A stretch of DNA of 57,636 bases. Source: Ignavibacteria bacterium. GTDB taxonomy: Bacteria > Bacteroidota > Ignavibacteria > Palsa-1295. Below, piece by piece: positions 25,890 through 34,666 of this stretch. The DNA lies in contig JABDDM010000003.1 of NCBI GenBank assembly GCA_013287605.1, positions 1 to 57,636 of the forward strand, given 5' to 3'. The notes beneath the pieces are model-generated. The model had not been told where the DNA came from. It did no database searches and saw only the letters and a list, made by a program, of their open reading frames with translations. A program made the position numbers and the translations under genes. Position 1 is the first letter of the stretch; each line of letters begins with the position of its first letter.

Positions 25890-27719
25890 ATGCTTTCAAT
25901 GTTTCAGGGGCACTCCCTTCTTCTCAGCTATCGGATCGCTTGCTTGCTCTCTGCAATTTCGTTTACTGTTCTTTCCTCGGATTCGCATGCGCAATCCGTG
26001 GCATCGGCGGTAGTCGATTCGATCAAGAGTGATGAAATCTCGAAGTATCCAAACGGAGAGTGGCTCATAATTCGCAGCGATGCATTCGAGCATTTTATCG
26101 ACAGCAAGGTTCAGGAGAAATTAAAGTTGCTCGATCATGAACTATCTGGAAGTATTTCAAAGCACACCGACGAGCTACTGGCGAAAGATACCACGCTTGA
26201 TGTCTCGAATGCAGATCTTGGTCAGAATGAAACTGCGGTAGCGATCAGTCGGACGAATTCCAATCTTGTTGTTGTCGCCGCGCAGGATGACAAGATGTAT
26301 GAGTTACACATGCCATACTACGTTACAACGGATGCCGGTAACACATGGCAATCGCGACGGATGCCGGCAATGCCGGTTAACGGCAACGCACTCGGAGATC
26401 CTGAAATTGCGGCGGCACCCGATGGGACGATCTATTACGGATTTCTTGTGGGTGCGCCAGGCTTGCCCGTTTTAATTGCAAAAACGATTGACGGACTCAA
26501 TTGGTCATATTGCAATCTCGTCCCGAACTACCCTACACCTGGCTCTGCTGATAAAGAGGCAATGACAGTTGACAACGCACCAGAGAGTCCGCACTTTGGT
26601 CGGCTATACGTTGTGTTCACGCAGTTCTCACCGATGAATGAAGAAGCGAAAATCGTGCTCTCATCGAGTGACGATCACGGAGAGACGTGGTCGAATCCAA
26701 CAATCGTGTTTGATTCATTCGCCCATTATTCTCACGTGCGCACTGGCACATACGGCGAGGTCTATGTAAGCTTCAGTTCGATGTACGACACGGCAGCCGC
26801 ACCCCGTCATTACTTTGCCTCTTCCACCGATGGTGGCGCAACATTCAAGGTGCAGCAATTCGCAGGCTACATCGAATATCCTCGCCGCGGAGTTAATTGG
26901 GCCTGTCAACTCAAGGGTGTTAATGGTCCACGGGCATTTCCCTATACGACATTCCAGGTCGATCTCTCAAGAAATCGGATCTACATGGTCTCTGGAAGTT
27001 GGCGCAGGTGGTCGAACGGAGATTCATCCGCAGTCCTCTATCGTACATATTCCGATGATCGTGGAGTATCATGGCAATCGGCGCTTGCGCTCGGCGGTAA
27101 TGACAACGCATTGCACTTCGATCGATTCTATCCCTGGGTCGCATACGATCAATCGAAAAACAAGATGAGCATGTTCTATTACTCATCCGAACTCGACAAG
27201 ACCAATTTGTTCACATGGCCATTCTATGCTGAACTGCGCGAGAATGGATCCTTCGGCGAGAAGCCGCTGTCGAATTACTCGTTCGATCCGCGATATTGCT
27301 CAGGCTTCGGCCATCCAACATTTATCGGTGATTACGCAGGCAGCGATGCCGCAAACGGCAAGTTCGCAGCAGCCTGGACCGAATCTCGCGAAGGGGCCGC
27401 GGACGGCGATGTTTTTGCAAGCGTGATAGACGAGACAACCAATGAAATCATAGTTCGGAAGATCTCAAGTGCGCTGCAATTCTCAGTCAGGCAAGAGTCA
27501 ACCACGTTGCGTGTAAACTATCAACTCGCCAACCTCTCCCCTGTTGATCTCAACCTCTACGACATTAGAGGCGTCCGTGTCGTGACACATTCGATAGTCG
27601 CTACAAATAAGTCCGCCGAAGACCAACTCGATATCACCGCTCTCCCTTCCGGCACCTACATTGCTCGCATCAGCCAATCGGGCGAGTCGCAAAATCAGAA
27701 GATTGAGATTGTGAGGTGA
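25890..27719 (+). CDS. secreted sialidase/BNR-fold protein with type IX sorting domain
   Basis: A secreted protein of about 609 residues. The start is taken at 25890 (MLSMFQGHSLLLSYRIACLLSAI); an alternative is at 25899. The signal peptide ends after DSHAQ. The core shows sialidase-like propeller features: SRTNSNLVVVAAQDD, then Asp boxes such as TTDAGNTWQSRR, SSDDHGETWSNP, STDGGATF and SDDRGVSWQS. An Arg/Glu active-site set of true sialidases is not obvious, so I do not call it an enzyme. The C terminus (VNYQLANLSPVDLNLYDIRG, then LPSGTYIARISQSGE and KIEIVR) is a Por sorting domain. It is divergent from the SBBP gene. Confidence 0.75.
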   Translation: MLSMFQGHSLLLSYRIACLLSAISFTVLSSDSHAQSVASAVVDSIKSDEISKYPNGEWLIIRSDAFEHFIDSKVQEKLKLLDHELSGSISKHTDELLAKDTTLDVSNADLGQNETAVAISRTNSNLVVVAAQDDKMYELHMPYYVTTDAGNTWQSRRMPAMPVNGNALGDPEIAAAPDGTIYYGFLVGAPGLPVLIAKTIDGLNWSYCNLVPNYPTPGSADKEAMTVDNAPESPHFGRLYVVFTQFSPMNEEAKIVLSSSDDHGETWSNPTIVFDSFAHYSHVRTGTYGEVYVSFSSMYDTAAAPRHYFASSTDGGATFKVQQFAGYIEYPRRGVNWACQLKGVNGPRAFPYTTFQVDLSRNRIYMVSGSWRRWSNGDSSAVLYRTYSDDRGVSWQSALALGGNDNALHFDRFYPWVAYDQSKNKMSMFYYSSELDKTNLFTWPFYAELRENGSFGEKPLSNYSFDPRYCSGFGHPTFIGDYAGSDAANGKFAAAWTESREGAADGDVFASVIDETTNEIIVRKISSALQFSVRQESTTLRVNYQLANLSPVDLNLYDIRGVRVVTHSIVATNKSAEDQLDITALPSGTYIARISQSGESQNQKIEIVR

Positions 27720-27759
27720 AAATGTCGAGGCCGTGAAGTCCATGCGCAAGAGTGCGCTG

Positions 27760-28347
27760 TTACTCCGCAGGTTTATGCACAAAAATGTAATACAGGATCG
27801 ATGGTACTACCTCAGAGGCAAGGATTCCGCAATAGAACCCAGCAGGTGAAAGACCCCGATCGCCGGCAATCCCCACGGTCAGAATGGCTCCGGCGAGGTA
27901 TCCAACATATGCTGCGGCGTATGTTCCCAAACCGCTCGCTGGGTGCTTCGTCAGAGCCTTTCCGATAGTCGTGATCAGCAAGGCTTCCGCAGCAGGCAAG
28001 TAAGCAACAGCAATGAGTGGGAAAACATATTCCCTCGAGTCGTTAATGCCGTAGTCGTGGTTAGCGCCTGATAGGAAATAGACAATCGTGTACAACCCGG
28101 CTCCCGCGAGAAACTCGAGGGGGACTGCACTTAACATCGTGTCGAATTCTGTACGGTGCGGGAAAATGATTGAATCACTGCTTTCACGCTCTCGGTAGAA
28201 AGACTGCGATTTAAGAAAGGGAGCTACTGTCTTGACTTTGAACTGTGCAGCCGCATCGCCAGCTAAAAACGCAAAAAAGACCACGACCAGAACTATCCGG
28301 AGTGATCTTTTCCTAAAAGATCGGTCGCACAACCGAATGACTTTCAC
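27760..28347 (-). CDS. hypothetical secreted/membrane protein
   Basis: A 195-residue protein with a signal peptide (basic residues then LRIVLVVVFFAFLAG, ending DAAAQ). The rest contains two or three glycine/alanine-rich hydrophobic stretches, such as GLYTIVYFLSG, VFPLIAVAYLPAAEALLITTIG and YAAAYVGYLAGAILTVGIAG, that could be small membrane helices. No family recognised. It is the last gene of a same-strand run behind the Omp28-like gene (35-base gap), so it may be part of that unit. Confidence 0.5.
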   Translation of the reverse strand: MKVIRLCDRSFRKRSLRIVLVVVFFAFLAGDAAAQFKVKTVAPFLKSQSFYRERESSDSIIFPHRTEFDTMLSAVPLEFLAGAGLYTIVYFLSGANHDYGINDSREYVFPLIAVAYLPAAEALLITTIGKALTKHPASGLGTYAAAYVGYLAGAILTVGIAGDRGLSPAGFYCGILASEVVPSILYYIFVHKPAE

Positions 28348-28382
28348 ATGGGCTCTCTGAAATTCGTACTAAATGTTTCGCT

Positions 28383-29429
28383 TCAATCCGAGATCCTAAT
28401 CAATTTCTGCGATCCGGCAAAGACTCCATTGACGAACACTCTTGCCTGATACATTCCGGCCGGATAGCTGTGAAGGTCCAAAGGCAGTGAAGTGGCACCG
28501 GAGTTTATTTCACGATCGTGGATCAATGTCGATTCGGCACCAAGTTCATTGACTATCGTGACGGTAACCCTACTCGCGTTCTTGAGTTCGATTGGAAGAG
28601 TGGTTGAGGAGTAGAATGGGTTTGGCATCGGGGAACTCACGCTTGTTGCTTGAATGCTGTGCGCGGGAGAAACCGCGCTCAGTGCAAGATTAAAAACGTT
28701 CAACCCCACAACTTTCGCTTCTGTCGCTCCGTCTTGTGTGTAGTGCTCTACGAAGGCGATCGCTTTCATGTTTAAGACGTTCCAGCCAGTACCGTTTGTG
28801 TCAATTGTGACTGTGAAGTCCTTCGACCCAGAGAATGTAAATGCTGGCGTTCCCTGAGGAGCTGGAAGAATTGTACGCAAAACATTTTTCCAATTTCCGC
28901 CACCAACAGGATCTCCGTAGGCTTGAGTGTTCTTGAAGTTAATTCCAGACTCAACCAGTGCAACGTTCAGTCTCACGCTGCTCGTCGAGCCGCCGCTCAG
29001 CTTCACCTTAAGATTACTCTTTCCATTTACAAACGGGCCACTTTCAAATCCTATTGTTACACTGTAATTTGTGTCTGCGCTCTCTATATCCGATTTCCAC
29101 GTTGCGAAATCCGTTGCGGCATCAACCCCGTTGACTGCGGCCCAGGGGTTCCCCTGCAGCTGCCAAAAGCTGGTAAAACGATACTCAGAGGATCCTTTAC
29201 TTATTAAGTAAAAAGGATCGGAATGATATGGCGTCGAGGTGTGAACATAAATAAGAACGACATTCGGTTGACGTTGGGCAAGGTATGGCTCAAGCGAGTT
29301 GTCCTGGGTCTTACATGGACCGCAGCCCGTGTTTGTAAATGACTCCACCAGGATAGGAGCCTTTTGCGCCCATGCAGAATATGAGGTCCCGAATAGAATT
29401 GCGGAGAGAACGAGTAGATAAATCTTCAT
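28383..29429 (-). CDS. Omp28-related thioredoxin-fold protein with type IX sorting domain
   Basis: An exported thioredoxin-like protein of 348 residues. After the signal peptide (MKIYLLVLSAILFGTSYSAWAQ) comes PILVESFTNTGCGPCKTQDN, a CGPC active-site motif (Cys36 and Cys39), as in the Omp28 family. The middle is a carbohydrate-binding-like beta domain with NVLNMKAIAFVEHY. The C terminus (SSPMPNPFYSSTTLPIEL, VNELGAESTLIH and LHSYPAGMYQARVFVNG) is a Por sorting domain, so it is expected outside the cell or on the surface. It lies between DUF6029 and the 195-residue gene, in a run starting with the TlpA gene. A thiol-redox role with those partners is inferred. Confidence 0.8.
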   Translation of the reverse strand: MKIYLLVLSAILFGTSYSAWAQKAPILVESFTNTGCGPCKTQDNSLEPYLAQRQPNVVLIYVHTSTPYHSDPFYLISKGSSEYRFTSFWQLQGNPWAAVNGVDAATDFATWKSDIESADTNYSVTIGFESGPFVNGKSNLKVKLSGGSTSSVRLNVALVESGINFKNTQAYGDPVGGGNWKNVLRTILPAPQGTPAFTFSGSKDFTVTIDTNGTGWNVLNMKAIAFVEHYTQDGATEAKVVGLNVFNLALSAVSPAHSIQATSVSSPMPNPFYSSTTLPIELKNASRVTVTIVNELGAESTLIHDREINSGATSLPLDLHSYPAGMYQARVFVNGVFAGSQKLIRISD

Positions 29430-29512
29430 CGGTGCTTTGATATCAATCAGACTTATTCGACAACGAGTCCTCGTACTTTCAAATTCCTCTCCGGGGGCAA
29501 CACTTGGAGCAA

Positions 29513-31189
29513 TTATAACTGGCTCGTAAGACTCATCCTCAATCCATTAAAAGGAGGTACAATGCGGCAGATGCCACCGGTGCAATTGAGTCCTCCTCGC
29601 TCCGCCCCATACGATGTGATAAGCGTATGACTATCCCCGATTCTGACTGAGACGAAAGCCTGGGGCCAGATGTGTCTTGTCTCTTCATATTCGGTGGAAA
29701 AATCAAAAACGCCACCGAAGGTGATGAGCGGGTCGAAAGAATATTGGAGCGTCAAAAGCTCATTCAGAAAGCTCTTGTCATCAATCGTGCGAGCGTAATC
29801 CGTCATCCACTGATGTTCAAATATCGCTAGGACGCTCTGGCTCGGCGTCGTCTCGTATTGAAGTTTTGCTCCGATTGTCGTCGAACGTCTGCGATCTGCG
29901 CTCAATGGATCGCCTCCTGCATATGCGATGACATCTCCACGCCGGTGCCAGAAGAACTTCATGAAATCGAGTCCACCGAAATCGTACTCGACCTCGGCGA
30001 ATCCCTCCCAGAAAGGAAAGAATGATAGATCGTTTAGTTTGGGAAAGATCGAGGTAGATCCTTTTTCCAACGACGCAAAATTCACTGTGTCTAGCTGATC
30101 GCCATATGCCTTATGCCTGCTCGATGCCGCTCCGTTCAGCGTAATTGTTACGTTCGGGATCGCCGTAATATTTGCCTCTGCCTGAAAGCCAACCTCATCA
30201 TTGAAATTCACCGCATGGGTCGTGCGCGTGATCGACGTATAGGTAAACTCTTTATAAACTTCCGGAGGGTTTGAAATGGGAAGTTTGCCAAAGTACACTG
30301 CGTAGGGGCCGTTATCAGGGTGTGGATAGTATTGATAGTTCTTGTATTCGATCGTCAGTCCAAAAGATGGATTCGCGTAGGACACCGCACCGTACGCAGC
30401 GGAGCCACTGTTCGTCGCGCTATCAGGCACCCCTAGTTTCTGTGTAAGAATTTCGTGGTTCTCCGCGTATTGAGCGAAGAAATCAAACTCACCTGCATGA
30501 AGGCTGACGTAATATTCCGGTTGATTGACCTGTCGTTCGGATACTTTAGTGGTCAGCGTGCTAGTAAATGCCTGCACGAACGAGGTCCCGAGAATTACTT
30601 GTTTTTTAAAGAAGCCAAATTCTCCATTGATCGCTCTTGCGGAGATATGCATGTCAGGCTGCGTCGTCGGTTGTACCTGAATGAAATCAAGTTTACCGGC
30701 AACACCATGCACACCGATCGAAGGCTGCAGATCGGAGGCCTGCTTCGACCACGCATATTCATATCCGGCCGATGCCCCATCCAGCCAACTATCGTAATTG
30801 AGCGGGCGCGATTCGAAAAGATTGACGGAGAGTCCGCGACCATAGAGCGCTGTGACATCACCTCCCTGCACCTCGAGCCTGTCTTTGCGGTACGTAATCC
30901 AGCGACGTCGGATTCCCTGAAACGAACGGCCGACCTCGCTCGGGTCGTCCATCTCATACCGGAGTCCGATCGAAATATCCTTGAAGAAAAGACGGACGTT
31001 CGCGATCTCTTCGAGATAACGCTTGAGCACTTGTTCGCCACCTGTGTTTTCGGTAGTACCAGCACCAACGCGCAAGAGATTGGAGCCGGTGGCACTAATA
31101 CCATCGCCGCCTTGTGCGTTGGCTTTGATCGTTAGGAAAAGAAGAGAAAAAGCGAGGCAATACTTGCTGAAGGCGAAGAATCGTTGCAC
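29513..31189 (-). CDS. DUF6029-like outer-membrane barrel protein
   Basis: A 558-residue protein with a signal peptide (LAFSLLFLTIKANAQ) and a long series of strand-like amphipathic stretches with many aromatic residues, typical of an outer-membrane barrel. I recognise the family DUF6029 of Bacteroidota from GRGLSVNLFESRPLNYDSWL, LEVQGGDVTALYGRG and the pattern around residue 100. Several regions (FWHRRGDVIAYAGGD; TIGAKLQYET) look like barrel hairpins. It sits between an Omp28-like and a TlpA-like thiol-redox gene, so it may be the barrel whose folding or Cys chemistry they serve. Function unknown. Confidence 0.7.
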   Translation of the reverse strand: MQRFFAFSKYCLAFSLLFLTIKANAQGGDGISATGSNLLRVGAGTTENTGGEQVLKRYLEEIANVRLFFKDISIGLRYEMDDPSEVGRSFQGIRRRWITYRKDRLEVQGGDVTALYGRGLSVNLFESRPLNYDSWLDGASAGYEYAWSKQASDLQPSIGVHGVAGKLDFIQVQPTTQPDMHISARAINGEFGFFKKQVILGTSFVQAFTSTLTTKVSERQVNQPEYYVSLHAGEFDFFAQYAENHEILTQKLGVPDSATNSGSAAYGAVSYANPSFGLTIEYKNYQYYPHPDNGPYAVYFGKLPISNPPEVYKEFTYTSITRTTHAVNFNDEVGFQAEANITAIPNVTITLNGAASSRHKAYGDQLDTVNFASLEKGSTSIFPKLNDLSFFPFWEGFAEVEYDFGGLDFMKFFWHRRGDVIAYAGGDPLSADRRRSTTIGAKLQYETTPSQSVLAIFEHQWMTDYARTIDDKSFLNELLTLQYSFDPLITFGGVFDFSTEYEETRHIWPQAFVSVRIGDSHTLITSYGAERGGLNCTGGICRIVPPFNGLRMSLTSQL

Positions 31190-31269
31190 TGAGTTCTGGT
31201 TGGATGCTCCGAAGTACGAGTTACGGTCTCCAAAAATAACTCCGAGTTACGCCCTCGTCTTGACGGAGG

Positions 31270-31815
31270 TTATTTCGTGTGCGAAAGTTGATCGACCAAT
31301 TCGGTGATCTCTTTCTCCGTCGTCTTCTCGTCGCCGGCTGTGTAGCCGATATGCTTCTTGTACACGGTGCCATCAGGCATGAGGATCAGTGAGAACGGAA
31401 GCGACTCCAATGAGAAGATATCGCGCGCAACCGAACCATCCGGATCGGTAAGAATTGGGAAATCGATCTTTTGCGTCGTGACATACGCGCGCACTTTCGC
31501 GAGCGAGCGTACCTGATCGGTATTGATCGCAACCATCGCGACACCCTGCGACTTAAACTTATCGACCAACGCCTTGAAGGCCTTCATCTCCTGCTTGCAG
31601 GGTTCGCACCAAAGAGCCCAGAAATTCACAAGCAGTGGCCCTTTGCCGAGATAATCGCTGAACTTCACATCGTTGCCATTCACATCGGTCAGAGTGAAGT
31701 TCAACTTCTCCTGGATCTTCACGCTGTCCAGCTTCGCAGAATTCTGCGCACGAGCAGTCAAAGGAACAATGGTGAGAACTGCAAAGAAAAAAGCAAACCG
31801 GGCTGAACGGGTCAT
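31270..31815 (-). CDS. TlpA-like thioredoxin-family protein
   Basis: A periplasmic thiol-disulfide oxidoreductase. The start at 31815 (MTRSARFAFFFAVLTIVPLT) is a clean signal peptide. The TlpA/ResA pattern follows: NFTLTDVNGNDVKFSDYLGKG, then LLVNFWALWCEPCKQEM with a CEPC active site, VAINTDQVR, and LPFSLILMPDGTVYKKHIGY, where the Pro before Phe is the cis-proline. About 181 residues. Expected to keep cysteines of exported proteins reduced, for example those in cytochrome c biogenesis or in the neighbours DUF6029 and Omp28. It is probably the first gene of that unit (81-base gap). Confidence 0.9.
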   Translation of the reverse strand: MTRSARFAFFFAVLTIVPLTARAQNSAKLDSVKIQEKLNFTLTDVNGNDVKFSDYLGKGPLLVNFWALWCEPCKQEMKAFKALVDKFKSQGVAMVAINTDQVRSLAKVRAYVTTQKIDFPILTDPDGSVARDIFSLESLPFSLILMPDGTVYKKHIGYTAGDEKTTEKEITELVDQLSHTK

Positions 31816-32236
31816 GAGTATCAGGTTAGATGTCGTTGAACTGCAAGTGCACCACAAAAAGGGACTACTCACTCAAAAAGTTCGATACTGAGGATGAGAG
31901 TCCTTTATGCAAATTTGATTGATAATTAGGCTCGTTGCTTGACCTCTGATTCTGAGTAAGCCGCGTGTTTCTACGTGTTTGGGGTTTGGAATTCCCTCGC
32001 CAAGACGTAACAATGGGCCGTTTTTACCCATATTTCGCCACATTTGCTGCACGATTCTCGCTACCGACAGGTAATCGAAGATTTTTTGAAGGATTTCCCT
32101 TGTTTTTCATTAGATTTGTGTGACTTTCCTCTTAATTATTGCCCTGCGAAGTCTTTATCCTACGTAATCACGCTTGCGAAGTGGATGAGCTATCGCATCG
32201 ATTTGGGAGCGATGCGCGTTGAGGAAAGTTCGAAAC
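31816..32236. other. intergenic region between tlpA-like gene and ompA-like gene
   Basis: About 420 bases between divergent genes. Two hairpins are visible: ATGGG...CCCAT near 32014-32031 and a perfect 7-bp stem CGCATCG...CGATGCG at 32194-32216. GAGGAA at about 32221 is a rare Shine-Dalgarno-like stretch 12 bases before the ompA-like start. Promoters for both directions are expected, but I could not place them. Confidence 0.5.
32194..32216 (+). promoter_or_regulatory. 5'-UTR hairpin before the OmpA-like gene
   Basis: Perfect 7-bp arms CGCATCG and CGATGCG with a 9-base loop, ending 20 bases before the start codon at 32237; may hide or present the GAGGAA stretch between them. Confidence 0.4.
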
Positions 32237-34180
32237 ATGAAGAATATAGGCCTACGGGCTCTGCTTTTGGTTGTTCTTGCTCTTGTTACTCTTTCCGCGC
32301 AAAATGCGCGCGGACAGTTCATGGTTTTGCGCTCGCCCTTTGAGCGATTTACCGATTTCCGATTCCTTGTCTCTTTAAGCGCATCAACCCCTCCGAATTC
32401 GCAATGGGACGAGGGAATCCACTCTTCCTATCCCACGACAGAGAAGGTCATTAACTTCAATCAGCAACTCGCATTCGAATATTCGCAGTTTCGCGTTGGA
32501 CTCAATATCTACAAGTTTCCAACGATGCTGCCGTTCATTTACTGGAATCCGATCTTCAAGATTGGCAACAACTGGATCGGTGGAGATTCGAGCCGGTGGG
32601 GGCTTTCAATCCGAGGCGAGAATCTGTTTGGGACAAAAACCGCCAATGAATTTTTGGGCGATGGACAGAGTGACAAGAGTATTTACCCTGATAAGAACTC
32701 CCTTTCATTTCTTGTCTCGTATTGGTTCGGCAGTAAGCCTGACAGTTCAGATTATGCAAAGCTTTATCAAGAGGCTCTCGGCGAAGGCAATACGATTTCG
32801 ACAGGTGATAATGGTGGATTGCGGACTGACCTCAATGAGGTACGGTATTCAACGCGTGACGGCTTCAGCCTGGCAGTCGGTCTTGGTGACCAAAAATATG
32901 CTGGGTCTGGACCCATCTCTCGGCATCTAAATTTCTTCTCGAACTACGATGTCAACACACAGACAGGATTTTCAGGTGTTAACCCGCTTGTTGCAGCGCG
33001 TTATCGAGTTCGTAATCTGATCGCAGAGCTTGACATTGCGGGCCAGGATGTGGATCTCTGTTTTGCGTTGCGCAATCTGAAGCGCATCGACATCGAGACC
33101 GGCATCATCCATCTCGAGCACCTTTTCCCTCGCAGCACACGCGGACCGCATCGACCAGAGGCATATCTTGCATTGCGTTACGCATTCGGATCCGGCGATG
33201 ATGTAGGTTTCTATGAGTATGGCGATGCCATCCTGAATTCTGCGCTTGATAGTGATGGCGACGGCATCTCCGATATGGACGAGATACTGATTTACCATAC
33301 AGATCCTTTCAATAGAGATACTGATGGAGATGGCCTTTCCGATGGCGACGAGATCAAGATCTACAAGACAAATCCGCTCAACCCTGATACTGACGGTGAT
33401 GGACTTTCAGACGGAGATGAAGTACACAAGTATCACACATCTCCACGTCTCGCGGACACAGATGGTGATGGCTTGAGTGATGGAGATGAGATCCTGAAAT
33501 ATCACACCGATCCGCTCAAGAAGGATACCGACGGCGACGGTCTTACCGATGGTGAAGAAGTACTGAAATACCACACCGATCCGCTGAAAGCAGATACCGA
33601 TGGTGATGGTCTGACGGATGGCGAAGAAGTATTGCAGTACCACACGAATCCGCTTCTCGCAGATACGGATGGCGATACACTTCCGGATGGTTATGAAGTA
33701 AATGTTCTCGGTACTGATCCACTCAAAGCGGATACCGATGGCGACGGAGTGCCGGATAATCTCGATGAGTGTCCGCTTACGCCGGGTACGATAGAAAATC
33801 ACGGATGTCCGCCAAAGCCAAAGCTCGGACAGCAGCTCTTCATCAGTGGTATTGAGTTTGAAACAGCCAAGTCCACTATCCTGCCAGCGTCTGAACCGTT
33901 GCTACATCAGGCTGATAGCATTCTTCGCGCTTTCCCATCCGTTCGCGTCTCAATCAACGGACACACAGATGATCAGGGTGATAGCGTACGGAACAAGCGT
34001 CTCTCACTCGAACGCGCAAGCGCCGTTCGCGATTGGCTGATTCAACATGGCATCAGTGCACAGCGCCTTGAAGTTCGCGGCTATGGACAGGATTATCCAA
34101 TCGCGCCTAACTCTACTCCGGATGGCCGCGCCAAGAATCGTCGCATCGAGTTCATCATCATTGAAGACAAGGCGAAGTAG
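32237..34180 (+). CDS. OmpA-family protein with N-terminal barrel-like region and thrombospondin type-3 repeats
   Basis: A cell-envelope protein of 647 residues. The start at 32237 (MKNIGLRALLLVVLALVTLS) gives a signal peptide ending ARGQ. The first 310 residues are strand-like, with aromatic residues, as in a porin-like barrel. Then come eight tandem 23-residue thrombospondin type-3 repeats of the form ADTDGDGLSDGDEVHKYHTSP (33249-33770), which bind calcium through their Asp ladders. The C-terminal OmpA domain, with GHTDDQGDSVRNKRLSLERA and LEVRGYGQDYPIAPN, binds peptidoglycan. It thus links the outer membrane to the wall. A terminator follows. Confidence 0.9.
   Translation: MKNIGLRALLLVVLALVTLSAQNARGQFMVLRSPFERFTDFRFLVSLSASTPPNSQWDEGIHSSYPTTEKVINFNQQLAFEYSQFRVGLNIYKFPTMLPFIYWNPIFKIGNNWIGGDSSRWGLSIRGENLFGTKTANEFLGDGQSDKSIYPDKNSLSFLVSYWFGSKPDSSDYAKLYQEALGEGNTISTGDNGGLRTDLNEVRYSTRDGFSLAVGLGDQKYAGSGPISRHLNFFSNYDVNTQTGFSGVNPLVAARYRVRNLIAELDIAGQDVDLCFALRNLKRIDIETGIIHLEHLFPRSTRGPHRPEAYLALRYAFGSGDDVGFYEYGDAILNSALDSDGDGISDMDEILIYHTDPFNRDTDGDGLSDGDEIKIYKTNPLNPDTDGDGLSDGDEVHKYHTSPRLADTDGDGLSDGDEILKYHTDPLKKDTDGDGLTDGEEVLKYHTDPLKADTDGDGLTDGEEVLQYHTNPLLADTDGDTLPDGYEVNVLGTDPLKADTDGDGVPDNLDECPLTPGTIENHGCPPKPKLGQQLFISGIEFETAKSTILPASEPLLHQADSILRAFPSVRVSINGHTDDQGDSVRNKRLSLERASAVRDWLIQHGISAQRLEVRGYGQDYPIAPNSTPDGRAKNRRIEFIIIEDKAK
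33249..33770 (+). repeat. tandem 69-bp coding repeat (eight units, thrombospondin type-3)
   Basis: Eight in-frame units coding for the DTDGDG(L/V)(S/T)DG(D/E)E pattern inside the OmpA-like gene. Tandem repeats of this kind can recombine and change copy number. They are coding, not CRISPR. Confidence 0.85.
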
Positions 34181-34202
34181 ATCGATCAATACTTAGAATT
34201 AG

Positions 34203-34236
34203 AAAAAACTCTCGCAGACCGTGAGGGTTTTTTTAT
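34203..34236 (+). terminator. intrinsic terminator of the OmpA-like gene
   Basis: A wobble-containing stem CTCTCGC/GTGAGGG with flanking A run and seven T residues, starting 23 bases after the stop codon. Confidence 0.75.
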
Positions 34237-34291
34237 GGGAGTTCAGTTCGTTGACTCAAGCAGGCCGCGAGTTTTCGATCCTAACTCTCCT

Positions 34292-34663
34292 TCACATTAT
34301 CTGACCCTGCTTTAGTGGTGTCGGTGTTGGCAAGCCCTTCTCTCTTCGCTCAAGCTCCGCCGCCTCTTTTTCAACAACACACTTGATCACCTCCTGAGGA
34401 ATCTGGAGATGCTTAACGACATCATCATTGAGGACAATGACTCCACCACTTGCGATCGCCCCCATCGCGAGTTCTTCATGACCAGGAACTCCTAACTTCC
34501 GTACTAAAAAAACATCCAGTGGAGCATTCAGTCTCTTGGCTACATGATACGCAACAGGCACACCGCCTCTCGGAAGAGCAAGAACCAACACGTCAGGCTT
34601 GTTGGCATATTTCGTCAACATGGAAGCCAGAACTTCGCCCGCCTGATGACGATCGTAAAACAT
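34292..34663 (-). CDS. phosphoribosyltransferase-family protein, truncated
   Basis: Matches the N-terminal half of the stand-alone phosphoribosyltransferase family, with [35 protein letters not shown] and [21 protein letters not shown]. The family is normally about 210-220 residues and carries a PRPP-binding loop of the form VDDGxATG in its second half. Here the frame ends after residue 123 with a Pro/Thr-rich tail and no such loop. The region downstream does not show the missing half, so the gene is probably a remnant cut by a deletion. It starts three bases after the guaA stop. Confidence 0.75.
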   Translation of the reverse strand: MFYDRHQAGEVLASMLTKYANKPDVLVLALPRGGVPVAYHVAKRLNAPLDVFLVRKLGVPGHEELAMGAIASGGVIVLNDDVVKHLQIPQEVIKCVVEKEAAELERREKGLPTPTPLKQGQIM

Positions 34664-34666
34664 ACG

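Noticed and set aside
33249-33770. Regular ~69-bp repeats that could suggest a CRISPR array
   Set aside because: They are in-frame coding thrombospondin type-3 repeats with no variable spacers; the long minus-strand frame over them is a shadow.
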